DNA from: Paenibacillus sp. N3.4 | Lineage (GTDB): Bacteria > Bacillota > Bacilli > Paenibacillales > NBRC-103111 | NCBI RefSeq assembly: GCF_008017805.1 | Contig: NZ_VRTT01000026.1 | Coordinates: forward strand, 1-64,000 | Direction: 5' to 3' | DNA length: 64,000 nt | Part shown: piece by piece, positions 27,558 through 36,133 of the stretch | How the letters are laid out: each line of letters starts with the position of its first letter | How positions within the stretch are numbered: the first letter of the stretch is position 1 | Notes under the pieces: model-generated | Told to the model about the DNA's origin: nothing | Seen by the model: the letters and a program-made list of their open reading frames with translations, nothing else | Database searches by the model: none | Position numbers and translations under genes: made by a program

Positions 27558-28785
27558 AATACTGATCACTGTCTATGACATGGAAATTGGAGGCATTGAA
27601 AGAAGCTTAATCAACATGTTGGAGAGCTTCGATTACGATAAATACGAGGTGGATTTATTCATTTGTAACCATTCAGGTGACTTTTTAAGTTTAATACCGG
27701 ATCGTGTCAACCTTCTGCCGCAGATTTCCCCATACACCGTATTTCGAAAATCAATGCTGGATTGTTTAAAAGAGGGACATCTCTCGGCGCTCTTAATCCG
27801 GGTCCTAAGCAAAGGCGTGGCAGGGATGAAAGCTAGACTAAGGAAACTAAAAGAGGGTTCAGGCTATATTCAAATGCAGCTTGTATTGAAATACACCTCT
27901 TATCTATTGCCTCGTATAGAAAAACAATATGATCTCGCCATTAGCTATGCTTGGCCGCATGATATTGTTGCGAATAAAGTTAACGCAGTGAAGAAGATGG
28001 CCTGGATCCACACGGACTACAGTGAGCTGGAGATAGACAATAACATAGACTTGTCAGTCTGGCATAAGTTCGATGCGATAGCCTCGATCTCTGAGGCATG
28101 TACGGAGGCATTTGTAAAAACATATCCTTCACTGCAAGCGAAGATCGTGCTTATAGAAAATATTACTTCTCCTACCTTTATTCAGCATATGGCCGAAGAT
28201 CCTCTTCACTTGAACGAAAGCTTCGCAGGCACCTTTAATCTTGTATCCGTTGGAAGACTATCTTATGTGAAAGGGTTTGATATGGCTGTTCAAGCACTAA
28301 GACTGCTGCATGATCAAGGGCTTACGCATATCAAATGGTTTGTCGTAGGATACGGCGGCTATGAGGAGCAGCTCAAACAGTTAATTGCAGAGAACCAGCT
28401 TGAGGGGAGCTTTATCTTAGTTGGCAAAAAAATGAATCCCTACCCCTATATCAGGTTTTGTGATTTATATGTGCAACCCTCCAGATATGAAGGCAAAGCA
28501 GTAACTGTGACGGAAGCGAAAATCTTGGGCAAACCCATTCTAATAACCAAGTATCCAACAGCGAGCAGTCAGGTTGAGGATGGGGTGGATGGCATTATTT
28601 GTGGATTAAGTGTGGAAGGAATTGCTGAGGGAATTGAGCGGTTGTATCGAAGAAACGAATTAAGAGACTCTTTGGCAAAATATTGTGGGAATATGAACTA
28701 TGGTAATGCTCATGAATTAAACAAGATCTATGACATTGTAGGTCAATCAGACCAGAAATATGTAATGAAAGAAGTGACAGTATGA
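27550..28785 (+). CDS. glycosyltransferase family 4
   Basis: 411 residues. An N-terminal Rossmann start 'KILITVYDMEIGGIERSL' is followed in the C-terminal half by 'LVSVGRLSYVKGFDMAVQAL' and 'VQPSRYEGKAVTVTEAKILG', the GT4 nucleotide-sugar site with its E-x7-E motif. It is related to the gene at 29913, so the two may be old duplicates adding different sugars. It overlaps the acyltransferase by 8 bases and the pyruvyl transferase by 4. Confidence 0.88.
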   Translation: MHKILITVYDMEIGGIERSLINMLESFDYDKYEVDLFICNHSGDFLSLIPDRVNLLPQISPYTVFRKSMLDCLKEGHLSALLIRVLSKGVAGMKARLRKLKEGSGYIQMQLVLKYTSYLLPRIEKQYDLAISYAWPHDIVANKVNAVKKMAWIHTDYSELEIDNNIDLSVWHKFDAIASISEACTEAFVKTYPSLQAKIVLIENITSPTFIQHMAEDPLHLNESFAGTFNLVSVGRLSYVKGFDMAVQALRLLHDQGLTHIKWFVVGYGGYEEQLKQLIAENQLEGSFILVGKKMNPYPYIRFCDLYVQPSRYEGKAVTVTEAKILGKPILITKYPTASSQVEDGVDGIICGLSVEGIAEGIERLYRRNELRDSLAKYCGNMNYGNAHELNKIYDIVGQSDQKYVMKEVTV

Positions 28786-29894
28786 AAGTATGTACAATAA
28801 CGTGTCATGATGTATATAACCATGGAGCTTCATTGCAAGCCTATGGTTTGATGAGGTACTTGAAAACATGTGGTCATGACGTGGAAATCATAGATTACAA
28901 GCCGGATTATCTAAGTAATCATTACAATCTATGGAGTGTAAATAATCCTAAGTGGGAAAAGAATAAAGCAACAAAATTCCTATATGTAGCACTAAAAATA
29001 CCAACTAGACTTCGCGAACGTGCTAAGAAACGAGCGTTTGATAAGTTTAAATCCAAGTATTTGCCTATTACCAATGTGAGATACACAACGAATGAGCAAT
29101 TGAAGAAGGACACACCTCATGCAGATGCTTACTTGTGTGGGAGTGATCAAATTTGGAATTGCTTGCATAAGAATGGGAAGGATCCAGCATTTTATTTAGA
29201 CTTTGTTCCTGATGAGAAAATAAAGGCAGCCTATGCCGCGAGCTTTGCTACAGATAGCATTTCTGATGAATATCAACCTCTGGTGAAAGAACGGGTAGAA
29301 CGATTAGACGCTATAGGTGTAAGAGAAAAAAGCGGTGTTGAGATCTTAAGTAGATTAAACATAAATAAAGCAAATCACGTTGTTGATCCTGTTTTCTTAT
29401 TAGATAAACGAGACTGGGATCAATTGGGAAACAAAGAGTTTCCAGATCAATATATCTTAATTTATGATTTTGATAGCAGCAGCTTAATAAAGAAGATAGC
29501 CATGGAAGTTGCAAAAGAAAAAGGATATAAAATTTATACCCTGCATTCAGGGAAGCTTAAATATGCGGACAAATATTTTACCATGGATGGTCCTGAAACC
29601 TTCGTATCCCTTGTTAAAAATGCGCAATTCATCATATCAAATTCATTCCATGCAGCTGTATTCTCTATTCTCTATGAGAAACCGTTCGTTATTGTGAACA
29701 GAACAGAAGCAATCAACACAAGGATGAGAGATCTCTTAGATGATTTACAACTAAAAGATCGGTTAGTGAGTGAAAATTACAGCTTGCAAGAGATCGTTAG
29801 ATCAATTGAATTTCAGGGAAGTAAAAAGTTATTACAGGAAAAAATTGATTTCTCAAAGAGATATTTACATGATGTACTTTCAATTCAGAAATAA
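28782..29894 (+). CDS. polysaccharide pyruvyl transferase family protein
   Basis: 370 residues of the PF04230 type: 'CHDVYNHGASLQAYGLMRYL' at the N-terminus, 'YLCGSDQIWN' near 118-127, and 'ISNSFHAAVFSILYEKPFVIV' near 285. Family members add ketal-linked pyruvate from PEP to EPS sugars, giving the polymer negative charge. It belongs to EPS operon 1, overlapping the previous gene by four bases. Confidence 0.85.
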   Translation: MKVCTITCHDVYNHGASLQAYGLMRYLKTCGHDVEIIDYKPDYLSNHYNLWSVNNPKWEKNKATKFLYVALKIPTRLRERAKKRAFDKFKSKYLPITNVRYTTNEQLKKDTPHADAYLCGSDQIWNCLHKNGKDPAFYLDFVPDEKIKAAYAASFATDSISDEYQPLVKERVERLDAIGVREKSGVEILSRLNINKANHVVDPVFLLDKRDWDQLGNKEFPDQYILIYDFDSSSLIKKIAMEVAKEKGYKIYTLHSGKLKYADKYFTMDGPETFVSLVKNAQFIISNSFHAAVFSILYEKPFVIVNRTEAINTRMRDLLDDLQLKDRLVSENYSLQEIVRSIEFQGSKKLLQEKIDFSKRYLHDVLSIQK

Positions 29895-29912
29895 TGCGAG
29901 AGGGTTTCATTT

Positions 29913-31094
29913 ATGAAAACGATACTTTTTGTCATAGATTCCTTACATAGCGGAGGGGCAGAAAAAAGTTTGTTATCGCTACTTACCTTGTTTGACTATG
30001 AGAAATATCAGGTCGATCTGCTCCTATTTTCGCAAAAAGGATTATATCTCCCCTTACTTCCAAAGGAAGTGAATGTATTAGATGTTCCTCCATTTATACA
30101 AAGACAAGCAAGCGGAGTTAGGAGCTTAATTAGAAATAAGAAATTCAAAGATTTATATGTAAGATTTGGAAGATCCATTTCACTTAGACATCCCATTAAA
30201 ACCAAAAAGTTGCATAGCGCCCAAATTAGTTGGGGATGGTTAACAAAAGGAATAGAGAAATTAAATGGACACTATGATGTCGCGATTGCGTATAGTCAAG
30301 GTACTCCAACCTATTTTGTAACTGAGAAAGTTGATGCGGATAAAAAATTATGTTGGATCAATACGGATTATAAAGTTGCTCCTTATAATAGTGATTTCGA
30401 TACCGGGTACTACGAGCAATTTGATCACATCATCGCTGTTTCAGACTATAACAAAGAAGTATTCATAAACGAAATACCTATTGTAAAGGAAAAAACGAAT
30501 GTCGTTTACGATATTGTATCGCCAAGCTTGGTTGTTTCGATGTCCGAACAAAATGGTGGATTTGATGATGGATTCGACGGAATAAGAATATTAACAATTG
30601 GACGGCTAGTTGAAGCAAAAGGCTATGATATGGCCATAGAAGCATGCTTCAAACTCATTCAACAAGGTTTAAAGGTTAGATGGTATGTGATTGGAGAAGG
30701 TCTTTTGAGGGAGAAACTGGAGAAAACGATACATACTCTTCATTTAGAAAATACGTTCATTTTCTTAGGAACTTTTCATAATCCCTATGTATTTATCAAA
30801 CAATGCGACATCTATGTTCAACCATCCCGATTTGAGGGCTTTGGATTAGCGATAGCAGAAGCGAAAATTCTACATAAGCCTGTAATTGCAACCAATTTCA
30901 CGGTTGTTCATAACCAAATAAAGGATGGCGAGAACGGTTTAATCGTAAGTATGAATGCTGAAGCTCTGTATGAAGGACTAAAGAAAATGCTGCAGGAACA
31001 AACTCTTCGGGAACGCATACAGAGGAATTTAATCAAGGAAAATGTAGGAACTGAGCAGGAAATTACAAAAGTGTACGCTATGATTGAGTCATAA
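29913..31094 (+). CDS. glycosyltransferase family 4
   Basis: 393 residues. It begins 'ILFVIDSLHSGGAEKSLLSL' and has 'ILTIGRLVEAKGYDMAIEA' and 'VQPSRFEGFGLAIAEAKIL' with the E-x7-E motif. It resembles the GT4 at 27550 along its whole length. Probably a retaining transferase for one sugar of the repeat unit. Confidence 0.88.
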   Translation: MKTILFVIDSLHSGGAEKSLLSLLTLFDYEKYQVDLLLFSQKGLYLPLLPKEVNVLDVPPFIQRQASGVRSLIRNKKFKDLYVRFGRSISLRHPIKTKKLHSAQISWGWLTKGIEKLNGHYDVAIAYSQGTPTYFVTEKVDADKKLCWINTDYKVAPYNSDFDTGYYEQFDHIIAVSDYNKEVFINEIPIVKEKTNVVYDIVSPSLVVSMSEQNGGFDDGFDGIRILTIGRLVEAKGYDMAIEACFKLIQQGLKVRWYVIGEGLLREKLEKTIHTLHLENTFIFLGTFHNPYVFIKQCDIYVQPSRFEGFGLAIAEAKILHKPVIATNFTVVHNQIKDGENGLIVSMNAEALYEGLKKMLQEQTLRERIQRNLIKENVGTEQEITKVYAMIES

Positions 31095-31115
31095 CCTAAA
31101 GATGGTGAGCTAAGA

Positions 31116-32669
31116 ATGAGAGTGAAGAAGGCAAGTATCAATGTATTCGTAAATTTATTGACATTTATTTTAGGCATGTTACCATCGTTTATTGTGAGAA
31201 AAGCTTTCTTGGTTTCACTAGGAAGCGAGCTATTAGGTTTAACTTCTCTTTATACAAACATCATAGGCTTACTTTCGGTTGTAGAACTCGGCATTGGCAG
31301 TGCTATTGTTTACTCATTGTATAAGCCATTCGCTGAAGGTAATTATGAGAAGGTAAAAGGCTATTTAGACTATTATGCTAAGCTCTATAAGTCGGTTGGG
31401 TTCGTTATTGTAGGATTAGGACTAATCATGACTTTATTCTTACGTTTTATTGTTAAGGACCAGGTTAATTTAGTAGATGCGCAGCTATATTTCCTGTTAT
31501 TTCTCATTAATACCTTGATTAGTTATTTATTCTCTTATAAGCAGTGTATTTTAAATGTAGCACAAGACGGATATAAAATATCGATCGGAACTACATTAAG
31601 TAAATTAATCATATCTGTTTTACAATTTGCCTTATTAAAAATGTATCCTAATTTGTTTGTTTTTTTAGGGGTGCAGATCGTTATTAATTTACTTTTCTAT
31701 TTGTATATGAATGCTTACGTGGATAAGATGTTCCCATGGCTTAAGAAGACAGTGGGTAGAATCACTAATGAGGAGAGAAAATCATTAATTAAAAATGTTA
31801 AGGCCCTATTTTTACACAAGATAGGGGGCATTTTAGTGTTTGGGACAGACAATTTAGTCATTTCCATTTTTATAAATTTAACTGTTGTCGGTATATTTAA
31901 TAGTTACAGTATGATTGTGGGAGCGGCGCAAGGACTTATTTCCAGTTCTCTTTCAGGAGTTTCAGCAAGCGTGGGGAACCTGCTCGTAGATGGAAGTAAG
32001 GAGACGATTTATAAAGTACATAGAAAGCTGTTCTTTTTAAGCTTTTGGATCGTGTCTTTTACAACGATTTCTTTAATGAACACCATACAGCAATTTGTAA
32101 GATTATGGCTAGGTAAAGGCCAAGAACTGGACATATTTACGATTGCTTTACTGCTGATTAATTGTTACTTCTTTTTAATGCGTGGATCGGTTGAGCGTTT
32201 TAAAGAAGGTGGTGGAATCTATTATCAAGATAGATATGCTCCATTGGTTGAGGCTGCTATTAATTTATTAGCATCAATCGTATTTATTAAATTAATTGGA
32301 TTGCCAGGAGTGCTGTTAGGTACCTTATTAAGTAATCTAACTGTTATATTTTGGATAAAACCTAAAATGGTGTATAAGTATATTTTTAATCAGAAATTAA
32401 AAGAGTATTTTAAAATGTATGTAAAATTCTTGATAATTGGATTTATTCCTTTACTCGTCACGCAGCTAGCCACCTTGCAATTGAAACAGATTAATAGCAT
32501 ATATGCGTTAATTGGTAACTGCGTCATAAATGTTCTTTTGATAAACCTTATTTATTACTTTATTTTTAGAAAAAATGAAGAGTTCGCCTATTTTAGGGAC
32601 TTACTTGTAAGTCTTCTTGGAAGAACCAAGTACAAGTGGGGAAGTCTGCGATTGAAAAAAGATATGTAA
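31116..32669 (+). CDS. Wzx-type polysaccharide flippase
   Basis: 517 residues with about 12-14 hydrophobic helices spread evenly, starting 'ASINVFVNLLTFILGMLPSF', in the MATE/Wzx polysaccharide transport superfamily. It should flip the undecaprenyl-linked repeat unit. No other flippase is visible in the window, so the main eps operon at 42071 probably depends on it. Codon use is AT-rich, as in its neighbours. Confidence 0.85.
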   Translation: MRVKKASINVFVNLLTFILGMLPSFIVRKAFLVSLGSELLGLTSLYTNIIGLLSVVELGIGSAIVYSLYKPFAEGNYEKVKGYLDYYAKLYKSVGFVIVGLGLIMTLFLRFIVKDQVNLVDAQLYFLLFLINTLISYLFSYKQCILNVAQDGYKISIGTTLSKLIISVLQFALLKMYPNLFVFLGVQIVINLLFYLYMNAYVDKMFPWLKKTVGRITNEERKSLIKNVKALFLHKIGGILVFGTDNLVISIFINLTVVGIFNSYSMIVGAAQGLISSSLSGVSASVGNLLVDGSKETIYKVHRKLFFLSFWIVSFTTISLMNTIQQFVRLWLGKGQELDIFTIALLLINCYFFLMRGSVERFKEGGGIYYQDRYAPLVEAAINLLASIVFIKLIGLPGVLLGTLLSNLTVIFWIKPKMVYKYIFNQKLKEYFKMYVKFLIIGFIPLLVTQLATLQLKQINSIYALIGNCVINVLLINLIYYFIFRKNEEFAYFRDLLVSLLGRTKYKWGSLRLKKDM

Positions 32670-32696
32670 CCTTTTGGATAGATAAGGGGGGATATT

Positions 32697-33806
32697 GTGT
32701 CAACTGAAACAGTAAACAAAAGCAGGTTCCCAGAATTAGATTTTTTAAGAGCAGTAGCAGTAATAGCTGTTATTGCCATTCACGTTACAAGCATAACACT
32801 AATAAAGACAGATCCCGATCATTTCACAAGGTTATCAAGCTTACTTATCAATCAATTAAGCCGGTTTTGTGTACCGGCATTTTTGTTTGTTTCAGGAATA
32901 CTTGCCTACCATAGTTTTCACAGGAGTACCTATTCCCAACTCATTGTTAGCAAAGTAAAAGCGTTGATTATCCCTTATGTCGTATGGACCCTAATAGGGC
33001 TGTTGTTTTTTTTATCATTTTCAATTAATTATAAGGGAATCATCATGATTTTCCTGACGGGAAACGGCCCTTTTTATCAGTTGTACTATATTCCTCTTTT
33101 GTTTCAAATGTTTGTTATATTGCCTCTCATAATGAGATTTATGTTAAATAGGTTCATACTGATTGTCATATCGCTTTTATCATGTTTTTTATTTATTGGA
33201 TATCAGTTCATGATCATTGAATCTGTTCATACGATGAGTTTAATTGGATATGTAAGTTCTTTCTTACAATCGGCTTTTTTTGGATGGATTATTTACTTTT
33301 ATATAGGTTTGCTTGCTGCAAAAAACTATCCTAGTGTTCTTAAATTTTTACAATCGAAATCACTCGCTTTTTTTGTAATGATATATGTAATATGTTCAAT
33401 TCTGCTTGTAACAGATGCGTATTATAGTATTATTATTCACAAACAAGATGAACTAATGGGTTATTTTAGAATATCTGTCTTGGTGTATTCGTTTGCAGCA
33501 TTAGGTTTAATTATTAAACTAGGGATGATATCTAAGTGGAAGATAATGACGAATCTCTATCAAAATTCTTTTGGGATCTATTTAATTCACGTGGCTGTCT
33601 TAAAGCTTATGTTTCTGATTTCCTCTGTCTTATTCTCTAATCTTATCTATGTAACTGCAAGTATTGTCTTAACTATTGTTATTTCTTACTGGATTGTTGA
33701 GCTGATAAAGAGAACTCCTCTTTCATTTTTATTACTTGGGCAGAAAAGTATGAGTACCAAAAGACATTCTTCTATGAAGCCCAGAGATAAAAAAATGGTA
33801 AGCTAG
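32697..33806 (+). CDS. membrane acyltransferase family 3
   Basis: 369 residues, start GTG at 32697 after AAGGGGGG. The first segment 'FPELDFLRAVAVIAVIAIHV' with the conserved R and catalytic His is typical of acyltransferase-3 enzymes, followed by about ten membrane helices. It would O-acetylate or succinylate EPS sugars. Last gene of EPS operon 1. Confidence 0.85.
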   Translation: MSTETVNKSRFPELDFLRAVAVIAVIAIHVTSITLIKTDPDHFTRLSSLLINQLSRFCVPAFLFVSGILAYHSFHRSTYSQLIVSKVKALIIPYVVWTLIGLLFFLSFSINYKGIIMIFLTGNGPFYQLYYIPLLFQMFVILPLIMRFMLNRFILIVISLLSCFLFIGYQFMIIESVHTMSLIGYVSSFLQSAFFGWIIYFYIGLLAAKNYPSVLKFLQSKSLAFFVMIYVICSILLVTDAYYSIIIHKQDELMGYFRISVLVYSFAALGLIIKLGMISKWKIMTNLYQNSFGIYLIHVAVLKLMFLISSVLFSNLIYVTASIVLTIVISYWIVELIKRTPLSFLLLGQKSMSTKRHSSMKPRDKKMVS

Positions 33807-33870
33807 GGATATGAAGGAGCAATAGTTGAATGACCAAATCAGTAAAATTCGTAGCAATCACCTTCAAATT
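33799..33870 (+). repeat. diverged direct repeat, copy 1
   Basis: A roughly 72-base segment that recurs at 36030-36102. Shared blocks include AGCTAGG, GGAGCAATAG, ATGACCAAATCAG, AATTCGTAGCA and ATCACCTTCAAAT. The two copies flank the IS66 remnant and the minus-strand acyltransferase. No terminal inverted repeats were found. It may mark an old insertion or duplication. Confidence 0.75.
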
Positions 33871-33987
33871 ATGATAACTTCTCGGCATTCGACGAGGCAG
33901 ATGGGGCAAGGGTTTCCTTGAACCAACCAAACTGTTTCCTCCTACGCTTATATCGTAAAGTTATGATCATACTCCACCTGATCTAGG

Positions 33988-34014
33988 TCTCCCTAACTTC
34001 CGGGAGATTTTTTT
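33988..34014 (+). terminator. terminator of EPS operon 1
   Basis: TCTCCC and GGGAGA pair around an 8-base loop (33988-34007), followed by seven T. It lies about 180 bases after the acyltransferase stop. Confidence 0.75.
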
Positions 34015-34084
34015 GAATTTCTTTTGAAATTTCAAAGAAAGACGACAAGGAGATTGCGTGTTACTTCAATACGCCACTCGTAGT

Positions 34085-34310
34085 TATAGACAACCAAGCG
34101 AAACAAATCGAAAAATTAGAATAGCGTGTTCACGAGTTAGAATGGCAACTCGGCCAGATTAGAAACAACAGCAGTAAGTCAACATCCAACGAAGGATAAC
34201 AGAAACCAAATCCCAAAAGTGGCATAAGAGCGGCGGACAGCCCTGGCCATAAAGCGTATTGGCTGAAGCTGAACGATTATCCAGATCATTGAACCGGACA
34301 AAACACACTC
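34085..34310 (+). pseudogene. decayed IS66-type transposase fragment
   Basis: Reading plus frames with stops gives 'KQIEKLE*RVHELEWQLG', 'NNSSKSTSNEG' and 'PNPKSGIRAADSPGHKAYWL', matching the N-terminal leucine-zipper, NSSKPPS and GGQPGHKG motifs of IS66 TnpC. The stops and lost residues show it is dead. The rest of the element is missing. It is part of the 811-base gap between 33806 and 34618, which otherwise has only a terminator at each end, one repeat copy and a doubtful small ORF. Confidence 0.7.
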
Positions 34311-34349
34311 AGGCTGATATAGCGGGGGCAGCAATAGGATTATTAAGAG

Positions 34350-34514
34350 TTAGGTAGCTGCCAAGTTAATATTTGAAGGTGCTGAACTGGAATAAGAAAA
34401 ATAATTGAAACCCCAAGAGCTATACGGCATCAACGACTTGGAGAAGAAGATCGGTAAGAAAATTCGTTTCAACACATTGAGCCGCTGTTGTATCTCATTA
34501 GTCTCTTTAGGCAT
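34350..34514 (-). CDS. small ORF of doubtful status
   Basis: 54 codons with a good GGGAGGTAA ribosome site before ATG 34514, starting 'MPKETNEIQQRLNVLKRIF'. The C-terminal half is rich in S, Y and F and unlike a normal protein. It may be the remnant of a longer gene cut by the IS66-related rearrangement. No function assigned. Confidence 0.25.
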   Translation of the reverse strand: MPKETNEIQQRLNVLKRIFLPIFFSKSLMPYSSWGFNYFSYSSSAPSNINLAAT

Positions 34515-34540
34515 ATTTAAATTACCTCCCTTCAGTGAGA

Positions 34541-34573
34541 AAAATAAAAAGAGCCCCGCAAGGTGCGAAGCCC
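34541..34573 (-). terminator. terminator of the minus-strand acyltransferase
   Basis: On the minus strand GGGCTTCGCA pairs with TGCGGGGCTC, with wobble pairs, followed by TTTTTATTTTT. It lies 45 bases past the stop of the gene at 34618. Confidence 0.75.
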
Positions 34574-34617
34574 AGTTTGATTAAAATTTATATATAACAA
34601 ACCATCTGAGATATCCC

Positions 34618-35772
34618 TCAAATGGTTTGTTGTGCAACTGTTTCTAATTCAATCTCATTTAAATTTACTTTCTTCTTGCTTGTTAAAGATTTACCAAGCC
34701 TAATTGATGGTTTTTCAATAAGATAATAGGTTATTCCTGCCAACATAAAAGAAGTAACCAATGCCAACAAGACAATGTATCCTGTTGGAATTACTCCATG
34801 CAAAATTTTCATGAGACTCAGAACAAGCGTCATATGAAACAGATACAAGCTGTATGATGTTTTACCAATAAAATGAATTGGTTTTTGAATTAATATTTTC
34901 TTGAAAACAGTTGATTTAATGCTAAATATGATGATTATCGAACCACCAATAGCAATAATCCAATCATTTAATACTGTAAGATGTAAATAAGCAGAACTTG
35001 GCAAGAACCACCACGAATAGGCGTAAGCCAAGATTCCGATTAATAGTATTGATAGCTTCAATAAAAGCGAGATCCTATCATAAAGATCACTTAAAATGTA
35101 TCTGTACTTAGCCAGAAGAGCTCCTAAGATGAATATACCGAGGTAATGAATGGTTATAAAATATGTTGAGTTGAAATTTAAAACCTTGAGAAAGAAATAC
35201 CAAAGTGCGAAAAATACAACACTGCAAGATAAAGCGAAAACAATGTTCTTTTTCAAACTAAATTTAACTACGAAAAACATGACGAATGGAAATACGATTG
35301 AAATCCTCATTTCATGTACGAGCGTCCAAATTACAGGATTGTAGCTTAGAGTATTATAATCCCCTAAGAAAATAAGGTGATTTAGTAATAATTCAATTGT
35401 CGCTGGACTGCTCCACGTTTCATTAAACGCACTCTTTAGTTCAGGTACTGAGATATTTGAGAACAAACTCATAAGGGCGACAGCAAATAAAATCGATAAT
35501 ATGTATGGAATATAAATCCTACAAATCCTCTTAATTACGTACTCATTATATTTTGGAGCCTTTTGGTTGTGATATGGCAAAGACAAGACAAAACCACTTA
35601 ATATAAAAAATAGTATCACCGCCTCATGTCCGCTCCACAATACATGCATTGGAGTCTTTGCTAATTTACTTATCAGGTACATGCCTGGTATTAAAGCGGC
35701 TAAATGGGCAAATAAAACAGTTGCCGCTGCTAAGCCTCTAAGTGAGTCTAATTCTTCAAACCTCTTATTCAT
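34618..35772 (-). CDS. membrane acyltransferase family 3
   Basis: 384 residues, start ATG with AGGAGGTACCC. 'RFEELDSLRGLAAATVLFAHLA' holds the conserved Arg and catalytic His; about ten membrane helices follow. It is a second family-3 acyltransferase beside the one at 32697, in the opposite orientation and bracketed by direct repeats, so it looks like a later insertion. It probably acylates a surface polymer. Confidence 0.85.
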   Translation of the reverse strand: MNKRFEELDSLRGLAAATVLFAHLAALIPGMYLISKLAKTPMHVLWSGHEAVILFFILSGFVLSLPYHNQKAPKYNEYVIKRICRIYIPYILSILFAVALMSLFSNISVPELKSAFNETWSSPATIELLLNHLIFLGDYNTLSYNPVIWTLVHEMRISIVFPFVMFFVVKFSLKKNIVFALSCSVVFFALWYFFLKVLNFNSTYFITIHYLGIFILGALLAKYRYILSDLYDRISLLLKLSILLIGILAYAYSWWFLPSSAYLHLTVLNDWIIAIGGSIIIIFSIKSTVFKKILIQKPIHFIGKTSYSLYLFHMTLVLSLMKILHGVIPTGYIVLLALVTSFMLAGITYYLIEKPSIRLGKSLTSKKKVNLNEIELETVAQQTI

Positions 35773-36133
35773 GGGTACCTCCTAAAAATTCATTATCAAG
35801 AACAATTAAGTACTCAATAAAGAATATAACAAATTTTAGGTTGTAATGTCTATCTAATTCATTATTACCTATTCATTAGATGCCGTCACACCGTAAACTT
35901 TGTATAGTTTTTTATCGTAGTACTCCTATCTTAGCTTTTGTGGAATTGCAGAAGGAGCAAATGTTCCAGTTAAAGGCCTCGCCAATAACCCGACATCTTG
36001 TTGCGAATATACGATATCTGTCGTCTTAGGTGAGCTAGGAGATATGGAGCAATAGATGGATGACCAAATCAGAATAATTCGTAGCACAATCACCTTCAAA
36101 TGAATATCTTTTTAGTATGGAGGTGTTTATACA
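35773..36133. other. 361-base gap with degenerate SinR-like sites and an ORF remnant
   Basis: On the minus strand, GTTCTTGATAATGAAT (35788-35803) and ATTCTTTATTGAGTAC (35810-35825) resemble the SinR-type palindrome imperfectly, just before the acyltransferase start. On the plus strand a 44-codon frame without start (35921-36055) reads 'GIAEGANVPVKGLANN' and ends inside repeat copy 2; I cannot identify it. A GGAGGTG ribosome site precedes the gene at 36134. Confidence 0.4.
36030..36102 (+). repeat. diverged direct repeat, copy 2
   Basis: Partner of 33799-33870, same orientation, with several small indels. It ends just before the beta-helix gene at 36134. Confidence 0.75.
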
